From contig NZ_BNBY01000002.1 of assembly GCF_014656195.1 (NCBI RefSeq), positions 496,426-560,425 on the forward strand: DNA of 64,000 bases. Direction: 5' to 3'. This document shows positions 48,710 to 57,500 of the stretch, in pieces; position 1 is the stretch's first letter, and each line of letters begins with the position of its first letter. Below the pieces are notes generated by a model. The model was not told where the DNA came from, made no database searches, and saw only the letters and a program-made list of their open reading frames with translations. A program made the translations under genes and the position numbers. Source of the stretch: Kitasatospora xanthocidica. GTDB lineage: Bacteria; Actinomycetota; Actinomycetes; Streptomycetales; Streptomycetaceae.

Positions 48710-49417
48710 ATGCCCGCCTTCCGCCTCGACCCCGCCGTCGCAGAAGACTTCCCCGACACCCTCATCGCTGTGGTCACCGCCTTCGGTGTTCGCGGCCACG
48801 AACCCTGGCCTCTCACCACCGGAGCCCTGGAGGAGTTGGAGCGGCAACTCGCCGACGGCACCTGGCGGCCCGCCGACGAGGCGGACCCCCGCATCGAGGC
48901 CTGGCACACCGCCTACCGCTCCTTCGGTACCAACCCCCGCCGTATCCGCCCCAGCGTCGACGCGCTCGGCCGACGCCTCGCCAAGAAGGGCGCCCTGCCG
49001 CGGATCAACCCGGCCGTCGACTCCTACAACGCCGTCTCCGCACGCCACGGCCTGCCCGCCGGCGCCTTCGACCTCGACCACGTCACCGGCGACGTCATCA
49101 TCCGCCGCGCGGACGGCACCGAGACCTTCACCCCGCTCGGCGAACCCGACACCGTCGAACACCCCAACCCCGGCGAGATCATCTACGTGGACACCACCGG
49201 AGTCCTGACCCGCCACTGGAACCACCGCGACGCCCACCGCACCCGCGTCACCCAAGACTCCCGACACGTCGCCTTCGTCCTCGAAACTCTCTACGCCACC
49301 CGCGACGGCCATCACCTCAAGTCCGCCGCCGACGAACTGCAGAGCCTGCTCACCCCGCACGCCGACCAGAGCACCGTGCACTACCTCAGCCCGGCACACC
49401 CCACGGTCACCACCTGA
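48710..49417 (+). CDS. B3/B4-domain protein (tRNA-editing-like)
   Basis: A 235-aa stand-alone B3/B4 domain related to the editing domain of phenylalanyl-tRNA synthetase beta: FGTNPRRIRPSVDALGRRLAKKGALPRINPAVDSYNAVSARHGLPAGAFDLDHV contains the family core, followed by the barrel strands GDVIIRRADG, PNPGEIIYVDTTGVLTRHW. Such domains are predicted to hydrolyse mischarged tRNA. The ATG at 48710 has GGAG upstream. Ends before a strong hairpin. The 128 bp before it end in a reading frame with the tail RLDRIGAWKP that I do not annotate. Confidence 0.78.
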   Translation: MPAFRLDPAVAEDFPDTLIAVVTAFGVRGHEPWPLTTGALEELERQLADGTWRPADEADPRIEAWHTAYRSFGTNPRRIRPSVDALGRRLAKKGALPRINPAVDSYNAVSARHGLPAGAFDLDHVTGDVIIRRADGTETFTPLGEPDTVEHPNPGEIIYVDTTGVLTRHWNHRDAHRTRVTQDSRHVAFVLETLYATRDGHHLKSAADELQSLLTPHADQSTVHYLSPAHPTVTT

Positions 49418-49459
49418 CAACTCCACACGAGCTGATTCAGGAGCAACCTCTCCCCAGCC

Positions 49460-49496
49460 CGGCGGTCACCGTCCCCCTGGGGAACCGTGACCGCCG
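49460..49496 (+). terminator. Hairpin terminator after the B3/B4-domain gene
   Basis: CGGCGGTCAC-GT-CCC (49460-49476) pairs with 49479-49496 across a short loop with minor mismatches. It stands 42 bp after the stop codon. Confidence 0.7.
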
Positions 49497-49539
49497 GGGT
49501 GGGGAATGCGTGATCGTCGACATCCCTACGATGCGCGGC

Positions 49540-49935
49540 ATGAAGTGGTTGAAAGCCGCGGCCTTCGGTGCACTCGGCGGGCTCTCTCTCGAAGTCCCCG
49601 GCATCGTCGCCGCATTCAGGTGGCACGGCGTTCCGCCCTGGAAGGTCACACCGGCCCCCGACCGACCGTCGATCCGCCGGCCGGACCTGCGGCCGGGCGA
49701 GCTGCCCGCACCGGGCCCCCTCCCGTACACCATGGCGGTCGGATTCAGCACTCTCCTCAGCGCCACGCTGGCCGGCGTCCTGGCGGCAAGCTACGGGCCT
49801 GCGGCTGTACCCATCGCGTCCTACACAGTCGGCCTTGCGGCCTTCGGCATCGTCCGGAAGCTCGCCGATTCCGCCCCGCCGATCGTGGCGACCGCGGTCA
49901 TCCGGTCGCTCAAAGCCGGGCTGGCCACCCGGTAG
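49540..49935 (+). CDS. Small membrane protein of unknown function
   Basis: A 131-aa protein with hydrophobic segments at the start (WLKAAAFGALGGL), the middle (TLLSATLAGVLAASYG) and near the end (IASYTVGLAAFGIV), and a Pro-rich centre. ATG 49540 (MKWLK) is preferred because TACGAT lies 8 bp ahead; ATG 49531 and GTG 49510 are in frame alternatives. No family recognised. Confidence 0.5.
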   Translation: MKWLKAAAFGALGGLSLEVPGIVAAFRWHGVPPWKVTPAPDRPSIRRPDLRPGELPAPGPLPYTMAVGFSTLLSATLAGVLAASYGPAAVPIASYTVGLAAFGIVRKLADSAPPIVATAVIRSLKAGLATR

Positions 49936-50016
49936 CAGGCCGAGGAACCTCCCGTACCCGCCCCCGCACCGGCCACCCGGCCGACCGCCCAACCCCTCGA
50001 CCGCCCTCAGGACCTC

Positions 50017-51408
50017 TCACGGGCCGTAGTCGTCGACCAGGTAGGTCCCGTCGGGCTGGCGCCGCAGGGTGACGGTTCCGCCGAACTGACCCCTGGCCAC
50101 TTGGGACCAGCCGTCGTCGGTGTAGTAGGTGACCTCCGAATCCACCCGGAGCCGCACCGTGTCCTCGGTCCGTTCACCGGGCGGGACCCGTCCGCCCGGC
50201 GGCAGGTACGCCTCGGCGGAGGTGACGACCAACCAGCCCTTGCGTTCGGTCACCTCCGGCGGCCAGACCGGGTTGTCGACCCGGTCCGCGCCGCCCTCGC
50301 CCCTCACCGCCATCGCCTTGGTCATGTACGGCTTCATCCGGGGCACGACGGAGGCCAGTCCGGTGTCGCCGCGCCGCACGTCGATGCTGTTGCCCGCGAT
50401 CACCCAGGCGAGCGCGACGGACTCCGGGTCCTTCGGGAGGACCACCAGCGGGGGCACCGGCGTGGCCGGACGGGCCACGGGCAGGGGCGGCGGCGGGGCC
50501 TGCTCCTTCGGCGCTGCGGCCACCGAGGTGCCCGGGATCTGCTCGTTCCCGTCGGAGCACGGGTTGCAGCGCACCGGGGTGCCGACCTGCCGGCCGTACA
50601 CAGTGGCCCAGCCCTCGGCCTGGCCCCGCAGGCTGGTGGTCAGGCCGGGGCGGACCCCGGTGACCCGGAACGGCCGGTCGCCGTCCTGGAGCGTCCAGGT
50701 CCGGCGCTCGCCGTCCACCGTGCCGTCCACGGTGAGCACGAACTCATAGCTCTTCCGGGCGGCGAGCACGGACAGGTTGACCACCTCGGGCTTGCGGTCC
50801 TCCAGGTACAGGTACTTGCCGGTGAAGAACGGCGCGTACGAGACCGCACCCATCGAGTCGGCGATCAGCGCGACCCTGTCGTCCGAGTCCAGGTCGATGC
50901 CCAGGGCCACCGCACTGCCCACCCCCTGCGGCGGGCAGTACGCGGCCGTGCCGGTCGGCGGGTCCTGCGGGGTACCGACGACGGTGGCACGCACCCCGTG
51001 GATCGCCACCGTGCGGTCGCCGCCACCGGTCGCCTCGACCACCAGGTGGGCGGTGCCGACGTCCACGCCACCCTGCCCGTGCATCCACGACCAGGTCGCC
51101 TCGCAGCCGACCACCGAGGCCGGGATCCCGGTCGCCCCGAGCGGCCGGTCCAGCACCATGTTGCCCTCGATGGCGCCGTCCCCCAAGGTGTAGTGGGCGG
51201 TGAGCGTCGGCTCCGGGGCGGCTCCCCGGTCCAGCACCAGGTAGGTGCCGACCGCCGCGACGAGGGCCATCACCGTCGCCAGGACGAGCAGCGGACCGCG
51301 CCCCGACACGAAGAGCACCCACACGTTCCCGCCCTGGACCACCGGGCCGTGCACCGTCGCATCACGCACGGAGTTGTGCGTCTCACCCTGCTCGCCCATC
51401 TCCCCCAC
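50017..51408 (-). CDS. Membrane protein with amyloid-motif-like N terminus
   Basis: A 463-aa protein. Residues 12-28 read NSVRDATVHGPVVQGGN, which resembles the RHIM-like bacterial amyloid signalling motif (V-x-G-x-V-V-Q-x-G) found at the ends of NLR-type and effector proteins. A membrane helix follows at about 37-60, then an extracytoplasmic part with cysteines (CEATW, CPP, CNPC) and a Pro-rich linker (residues 295-315), and a C-terminal domain with alternating strands ending DGTYLVDDYGP. No known effector or sensor domain is visible. Function unknown; the motif is the only clue. Confidence 0.55.
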   Translation of the reverse strand: MGEMGEQGETHNSVRDATVHGPVVQGGNVWVLFVSGRGPLLVLATVMALVAAVGTYLVLDRGAAPEPTLTAHYTLGDGAIEGNMVLDRPLGATGIPASVVGCEATWSWMHGQGGVDVGTAHLVVEATGGGDRTVAIHGVRATVVGTPQDPPTGTAAYCPPQGVGSAVALGIDLDSDDRVALIADSMGAVSYAPFFTGKYLYLEDRKPEVVNLSVLAARKSYEFVLTVDGTVDGERRTWTLQDGDRPFRVTGVRPGLTTSLRGQAEGWATVYGRQVGTPVRCNPCSDGNEQIPGTSVAAAPKEQAPPPPLPVARPATPVPPLVVLPKDPESVALAWVIAGNSIDVRRGDTGLASVVPRMKPYMTKAMAVRGEGGADRVDNPVWPPEVTERKGWLVVTSAEAYLPPGGRVPPGERTEDTVRLRVDSEVTYYTDDGWSQVARGQFGGTVTLRRQPDGTYLVDDYGP

Positions 51409-51474
51409 CCCGTCAGGCCGTCGCGGGGACCAAGGATGCAGGCCGCGGACGACGGAGGGAAGAGCTCCGCGCCG

Positions 51475-51861
51475 CTACGCCGGTTGGTCGGCGGGCAGTT
51501 GGTCGGTGGGCGGCGGTGCGAGGCGCGCCCGGGTGCCGATGCGGTCAGTGCGGCGCAGGACGAAGACCACCGGCAGCGCGATCAGGCCCGGGCCGGCGAG
51601 CAGGCCCACCCATGGCAGTGCCCGAGGCTCGGATCCGGGCAGCTCCGCCGGACCGGAGACGACTGTGCCCACTTCGCCCCGTGCCCAGCCCCATCGGACG
51701 TCGCGCGCCGGCGCCCGCAGCAGGGCCACCGTCGCCACGACGGCCGAGAGCACCGCCGGCACGACCACCCACCAACCGATTCCGGTGGCTGCGTGCAGCA
51801 CCAGCAGTCCGACCCAGACCAGGACGGCCGCGCCGCCGTACATCCTCCGCCCGTACCGCAT
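51475..51861 (-). CDS. Small membrane protein
   Basis: A 128-aa protein with three hydrophobic stretches (AAVLVWVGLLVLHA, VVVPAVLSAVVATVALL, LAGPGLIALPVVFVL) and a polar tail. ATG 51861 is used because GGGAG lies 6 nt ahead; ATG 51903 would start on the terminator hairpin of the upstream lipoprotein gene. It lies directly upstream of the 50017 gene on the same strand. No family recognised. Confidence 0.5.
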   Translation of the reverse strand: MRYGRRMYGGAAVLVWVGLLVLHAATGIGWWVVVPAVLSAVVATVALLRAPARDVRWGWARGEVGTVVSGPAELPGSEPRALPWVGLLAGPGLIALPVVFVLRRTDRIGTRARLAPPPTDQLPADQPA

Positions 51862-51907
51862 CCCGCTCCCACCCCCTTCGGCCGAGACTCCGAGCCCACC
51901 CATGACG

Positions 51908-51941
51908 AGGCCCCTTGACCGGAAGTCCGGTCAAGGGGCCT
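51908..51941 (-). terminator. Hairpin terminator after the lipoprotein gene
   Basis: A perfect 15-bp stem around AAGT, 16 bp downstream of the minus-strand lipoprotein stop at 51957. Confidence 0.85.
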
Positions 51942-51956
51942 TGTCGTGACGCTCTG

Positions 51957-53555
51957 TCAGCTCTTGGTGGACTTCGGGGCGGGCAGGGTCGCCGAGCCGC
52001 CGATCAGTGGCCACTCCTTGTGGAACGGCGGGAGCGGCAGCTTGCCCTCGATGATCGGGGTGCCGAAGACCTTGAGGTGGGCGGTGAGCGCCCCGTTCAG
52101 GTCGACGCCGCCGACCAGGGACCAACTGCCCTGGACCTGCGGCGGGTTGCCGGAGGAGTCGGCGACCAGGGAGCCTTCGGCCTGGGCCTTCAGGTAGGGC
52201 GCGACGGTGGTCTCCACGCCGACGGTGTCGTACAGGCCGACGCTGATCTCGGCGCCGAGCGCGGCCCGCACACCGGCCTTGCCGTTGAGGCGGACGTGGA
52301 CCGGGGTGACCTTGGTGTCGGCGCTGGTGACCGGGGTCCAGCCCTTGCCGCCGGTGTAGTCGGCGCGCACGGCCCAGGTGCCGACGGCGTCCTGCTCTGC
52401 CTCCAGGTGGACCTGGCCGTCGGCGCTGACCTCCAGGTAGCAGGTCAGGCCGAGGTTGACGACCACGGGCAGGCCGGCGACGGTCAGCACCGGGCTGGCC
52501 TGCAGCTTGGCGAAGGGCACCCGGATGGGCGCCGCGCCGGTGTTGCGGGCGACGTCGCCGGTGACCTTCCACTGGGCGTGGGCGCCCAGGTCGAAGCCGA
52601 TCGACGCGGTGCGCGGGCTGCCGGCGGCCGCGCCGTGGTAGGCGAAGTGGACGGCCGGGTGGAGCTGCAGCGAACCGGAGGCGTCCAGGCTGGCGCCTTC
52701 GGGCAGCGGCACGGGGGCCTTGAGGTCGACCTCCAGGGTGCCGGAGGCGTCGGCCTTCACGCCGTTGAGGTCGGCGCCGACGCTCGCCTTGAGGTCCTTG
52801 ACCAGCGGGGTGACCTTGATGCCGTGCGGGTCGACGGGCACGCTGCCGTCGGCCTCGGTGCCGCCGAGGAGTTCGGCGAGGGTGGCGGGCCGGGTCGCCA
52901 GGTTGAGGGTGTTGCCGGCGCCGGGGTGGACGGCGGTGACGGCGACCAGCGCGCCCTGCGGCGCGGCGGCGGTGGGCGGGCTGGCGATCAGCTGGCCGGG
53001 CTGGACGGCCGCGACGGCCGCCGCCGAGGCGGCTGCCGAGGGCGCGGACGCGGCCGGGGCGGCAGCCGGGGGCGGTGTCGGGGGCGTGGCCGCCGAGGGC
53101 TTGCCGGCCGACGGCGCCGCGCTCGGGGAGGCCGGGCCCGCCGGGGCCGGGCCGCCGGCGGCGGACAGGACCGCCGTGCCGCCGGCCGGGTCGTAGGCGG
53201 TCAGCTGCAGGCTCCTGGTCGCCGCGGTGACGGCGGCGCCGTCCTTCCCGGGGCTGCCGATCGCGGCCTGCGTGTCCCCGGCGGGTGCGGCGGTGACGGG
53301 GACCGCGGCCGCGCCCGCGGCCGGGCGGCCGGCGGCGGGCGAGGCGGCCTTGGCGCGCGGGGTCCCCGCGGCCGGTGCGGGCGCGGCCGGGGTACCCGCG
53401 GCGGCGGTCGCGGTCGGGTCGGCGACGGTGGCTGCGGCCGGGGCCGCGCCGGTCTGGGTGGTGCCGGGGCTGGTCGGCCCGCACGCGGCGGCCCCGGCGA
53501 GGATGAGGGTGAGGACGGCGGGGCCCGCGGCCCTGCCTATCGAACTCTTGAACAC
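51957..53555 (-). CDS. Large secreted lipoprotein
   Basis: A 532-aa protein. Signal AGPAVLTLILAGAAACG with lipobox Cys about residue 25. Residues 30-190 are Ala/Pro/Thr-rich low complexity. The rest (about 200-530) is a beta-rich, all-soluble region with internal similarity (LEVDLKAPVPLPEGASL, LEAEQDAVGTWAVRADY, LKVFGTPIIEGKL) as in surface-exposed binding domains; no family recognised. Only one Cys pair is evident after the lipobox. Ends at the hairpin. It is separated from the transferase gene by 89 bp. Confidence 0.75.
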   Translation of the reverse strand: MFKSSIGRAAGPAVLTLILAGAAACGPTSPGTTQTGAAPAAATVADPTATAAAGTPAAPAPAAGTPRAKAASPAAGRPAAGAAAVPVTAAPAGDTQAAIGSPGKDGAAVTAATRSLQLTAYDPAGGTAVLSAAGGPAPAGPASPSAAPSAGKPSAATPPTPPPAAAPAASAPSAAASAAAVAAVQPGQLIASPPTAAAPQGALVAVTAVHPGAGNTLNLATRPATLAELLGGTEADGSVPVDPHGIKVTPLVKDLKASVGADLNGVKADASGTLEVDLKAPVPLPEGASLDASGSLQLHPAVHFAYHGAAAGSPRTASIGFDLGAHAQWKVTGDVARNTGAAPIRVPFAKLQASPVLTVAGLPVVVNLGLTCYLEVSADGQVHLEAEQDAVGTWAVRADYTGGKGWTPVTSADTKVTPVHVRLNGKAGVRAALGAEISVGLYDTVGVETTVAPYLKAQAEGSLVADSSGNPPQVQGSWSLVGGVDLNGALTAHLKVFGTPIIEGKLPLPPFHKEWPLIGGSATLPAPKSTKS

Positions 53556-53644
53556 GCGGCGTCATGTTACTGACGAGGAATAAGTTTGTCGAAGAGAGGC
53601 CGAACGGAGGCCGAATCGACACTGAACAGAGGTTTACGGGCAGG

Positions 53645-54529
53645 TCATCCCAGCCGGGCCACCGGCATCGGCGCGCCCTCCAGGGCCGGACCGCTCGCCT
53701 CGCCCCCGTCGCCACCGCCACCGGCCAGCTCCGCCAGGTACCGGACCCGCGCCACCGGCTCGGCCCCGAGGCTGCGCACGTGCGGGCCGTCCCACTGCGC
53801 GTCGAGCAGCCGCCCGCCCGCCGCGCCGAACCGCGCGCCGAGGTCGGCGACGGCGACCCGGGCGGCGTCCGGGCGGCGGCGGAACATCGAGTCCAGGCTC
53901 AGCACCGGACCGACCGCGACCCCGAACACCCCGCCGATCAGCTCCTCCCCCTCCCACACCTCCCCGCTGTGCGCCGCCCCGAGCGCGTGCAGCCGGGTCA
54001 GGACCAGCGCCAACTCCTCGGTGAGCCATGCCGGTTGCCGCCCCTCGGCGCATGCCTCCAGGACCCGCCCGAAGGCCCGGTCCGCGCTCGTCCACCAGGC
54101 CGACCGGTTGCGCAGCCGCCGGGCCAGCCGGTGCCCGAGCCGCACGCCGTCGGCCGCGATCACCGGCCGGGGGTCGGGCGACCACCAGGCCAGCGCGTAC
54201 GGGTCTCCCCCGCCCGGCAGCAGCGCCACCTCGCCCGCGTCGACGGCGTCCCCGTACAGGGCCTCGTTGTACGCGCTCGCGTACTCGTCCGCCGCCGGCA
54301 GCGGGAACAGCCCGCGCCGGTACGCCGCCAGCAGTTCCGCCGGCCCGAGCACTCCGCCGAACGCCACCGGGCCGTCGCCCGGCGCGTGCCGCAGGTCGAG
54401 CGTGTCGAAGAGGCCGAGCGCGTCGAAGGCCGCGGCTGCCTCGCCGGGCCCGCCCACCCCGTCGGCCCCGCTCACCCCGCCGGCTCTGTCCACCCCGTCA
54501 GGCCTACCCACCCCGTCGGCCCCGCTCAC
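53645..54529 (-). CDS. Leucyl/phenylalanyl-tRNA-protein-transferase homologue (Aat fold), peptide-biosynthesis type
   Basis: About 294 aa. Aat-family landmarks in order: LLAAYRRGLFPLP, WWSPDPRPVI, GEVWEGEELIGGVFGVAVG, LSLDSMF (GESMF in E. coli Aat, so the usual Glu is Asp), and LLDAQWDGPHVRSLGAEP, which keeps the Asp and Gln of E. coli Aat's active site. It differs from housekeeping Aat by an insertion of about 30 residues between the first two motifs and by a Gly-rich lead. Its GTG start (54529) overlaps the stop of the NRPS-like gene. The context points to an aminoacyl-tRNA-dependent peptide-bond step rather than N-degron tagging. Confidence 0.8.
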   Translation of the reverse strand: MSGADGVGRPDGVDRAGGVSGADGVGGPGEAAAAFDALGLFDTLDLRHAPGDGPVAFGGVLGPAELLAAYRRGLFPLPAADEYASAYNEALYGDAVDAGEVALLPGGGDPYALAWWSPDPRPVIAADGVRLGHRLARRLRNRSAWWTSADRAFGRVLEACAEGRQPAWLTEELALVLTRLHALGAAHSGEVWEGEELIGGVFGVAVGPVLSLDSMFRRRPDAARVAVADLGARFGAAGGRLLDAQWDGPHVRSLGAEPVARVRYLAELAGGGGDGGEASGPALEGAPMPVARLG

Positions 54530-57500
54530 CCCGCCGCCTCCAGGTATCCCTCCGCCTCCAGGCCCGCCAGGTAGTGGTCGATCAACCCGGCGTCCACCGG
54601 CGGCAGTTCGATCCCGCTGCCGGTCAGCGCCGCGTCCGTGTTGGCCCGGTCGAACAGCGGGAACGTCGGCTGGAAGTACATCTCGCTGATCGACAGCTCC
54701 GACCCGGGCGCGCGGTCCACGAACAAGGGGACGAACGGCGCGATCGGGTGCGTCGGCCGCCCCGCCGCGAACCGGATCAGGCCCTGCACCCACTCCCCGT
54801 ACGGCAGCAGGTCGATCCGGTGGCCGCGCGCCCGCAGTCGGTCGGCCAGGTCCACCAGGAGACCCGGCTGCGGCGAGGTGAGGTGGTAGACCTCGCCGTC
54901 GGCGGGGGCGTGGGCGGCGATGTGGGCGATGGCCCGGGTGAAGCGGTCGGCCGGGACGAAGTCCAGCAGCAGTCGGACGTCCGGGCACGTACCGCTGTCC
55001 GCCAGGTACTTGATCAGCGCGCACAGCTCGGTGCCGGTGTTCATCACGCCGCTCGCCAGGTCCCCGGTGACGTCGTTGGTGCGCAGCACCGTGACCGGCA
55101 GTCCGGCCGCGGCCGCGTTGTGCAGCAGCTGCTCGGCCACCCACTTGCTCTCGACGTAGCCGACGCCGATCCGCTCGGGGTGGGCGAGCGGGGTCCGTTC
55201 GGTGACCTTGTCGACGCCCGCCGCCCCGAAGCCGGCCAGGACCGCGAGGGTGGACAGGTAGTGCACCGGGATGCCGCGGCTGTGCCCGGCGAGGCGGACG
55301 ATCTCCCGGGTGCCGCCGACGTTGGCGTCGCGCAACTGGTGGTAGGGGTAGAGGAAGTTGACCTGGCCGCCGAGGTGGAAGACCGCGTCCAGGGTGCTCG
55401 CCATCCGGTCGAACTGACGCTCCGTCAGGCCGATCCGGGCGCGGGTGAGGTCGCCGACCAGCGGCACCACCCGGCGGTCCGCGAGGTCGTGCCGCAGGAA
55501 GCGCTGCTGGGTGGCCCGCAGCCGCTCCAGCGCGTGCTCCTCGTCGGGCGCGCGCACCAGGCAGTGGATCCGGGCCCGGGTGGTGGCGAGCAGCGCGTGC
55601 AGCAGGTGCGCGCCGCAGAAGCCGGTGGCACCGGTGAGCAGGATCTCGGCGGGTTCCGCGCGGGACGGCGCGGGGCTCCAGGACTGGCCGACCGGGTCGG
55701 TCAGCCGGGCCTCCTCGAACCAGTCGACGGCCGCCTCCCCGCCGCCGACCCGCCCGGCGGCGGTCGCGGGCGTGGCGGCGGTCGCGGGCGTAGCGCCGGG
55801 GGCGGTTCCGGCCCCGGCGCCGGTACGGGTCCCGGTGTCCGTACGGGCCTCCTGCAGGGCCTGCGCGAAGGCCCGCAGCGCGGGGTCGCGCAGCAGCGCG
55901 CGGGTGAGCGCCCGCACCCGGCCGACGTCGACGCCGAACAGGATCCGGGCCCGTGCCAGCATCTCCATCGCCAGCAGCGAGGTGCCGCCGAGCGCGAAGA
56001 AGTCACCGTCCGGGCCGACGCTCTCGACGCCGAGCAGCTCCGCCCAGAGGTGCCCGACCGCCTCCTCGATCGCGGGCGCGGACGTCGTCGCCGTCCCGGG
56101 CGCGGCCGCCGCCGTGGTCGCCGTCGCGTTCCCGGGCCCGGCCGCCGTCCCCGCCTTCGGGGCCGTGCGCACCGGGGCGTGCGGCAGCCGGCGCCGGTCG
56201 ATCTTCCCGGCCGCCGTGAGCGGCATCTCCTCCACCGGCACGAACTCGGCCGGCACCAGGTACTCCGGCAGCCGCTCGGCCAGGAACGCCCGGATCCCCT
56301 CGGCGCGGTCGGCCACCCCGGCCGCCAGCGTGTAGTACGCGGTGAGCGTCCGGCTGCCGTCCGCCGCCGACCCGTCGGCCGCGACCCGCGCCTGCCGTAC
56401 GTCCGGGTGCGCGGCCAGCACCGCCTCGATCTCCGCCGGGTCCACCCGGTGCCCGCGCACCTTCACCTGGTCGTCGAAGCGGCCGAGGATCTCCAGCTGC
56501 CCGTCCGGCCGCCACCGCCCGGCGTCGCCGGTGCGGTACATCCGCTCGCCCGGCAGCGGCGCGTACGGGTCGGGCAGGAAGCACTCCGCGGTGAGCCCGG
56601 CCTGCCGCCAGTAGCCCCGGGCGAGGCCGGGCCCGCCCAGGTGGATCTGCCCCTTCTCGCCGGGCCGGACCGGGCGCAGCCCCGCGTCCAGCACGTGCAC
56701 CCGCACGCCCGGCAGCGGCCGGCCGATCGGCACCAGGGCCGCCGACCCGCCGTCGCGGAGGAGCTCCGCCGTGACCTCGCAGAGCGTGGAGGTGACGGCC
56801 GCCTCGGTGACCCCGTAGGCGTTGAGCAGCCGGGCGCCGGGCAGCCGCTCCAGGCACTCCCGGCAGTCGTCGGCGTGCACGACGTCCCCGCCGACCACGA
56901 CCAGCCGCAGCCCGGCCGCGCCGCGCCCGCCGGGCGGGAGCAGGTCGAGCACGTGGTGCCAGTAGGCGGGGGTGAAGTCGGCGACGGCCAGGCCCAGCCC
57001 GGGCAGCCGGCCGACCAGCTCGGTGGGCGCCCAGGTGCCGCCCCCGCCGCCCTTCCCCCCGCCCAGGACCACCGTCGCGCCCGCGAGCAGCGCGCCCAGC
57101 ACCTGCTCCAGGGCGGTGTCGGAGCCCAGCGCGGCCAGCTGCAGCACCCGCTCGCCGGGCGCCAGCCGGTAGGCGCGGACGATCCGGTCCAGGGTGAACA
57201 CCAGGGCGCGGTGGGTGACCGGGACGCCCTTGGGACGGCCGGTCGTGCCGGAGGTGTAGATCAGGTACGCGAGGTCGTCGGGGCCGGCCTCGGCGAGCGG
57301 GTTCGAGGCGTCGTAGGGGCGGGCGTCCTCGTGCGGGCGGGCGTCCTCGTGCGGGCGGGCGTCCTCGTGCGGGCGGGCGTCCTGGGTGTGATCGCCCCCG
57401 GGCCCGGCGTCGGTCACCCCCAGGACGGAGGCCCCCGGAAACCCGTCACCGTCGGTGACCACCACCCGTGCCCCGCAGTCCTCGACCAGCCGGGCCAGCC

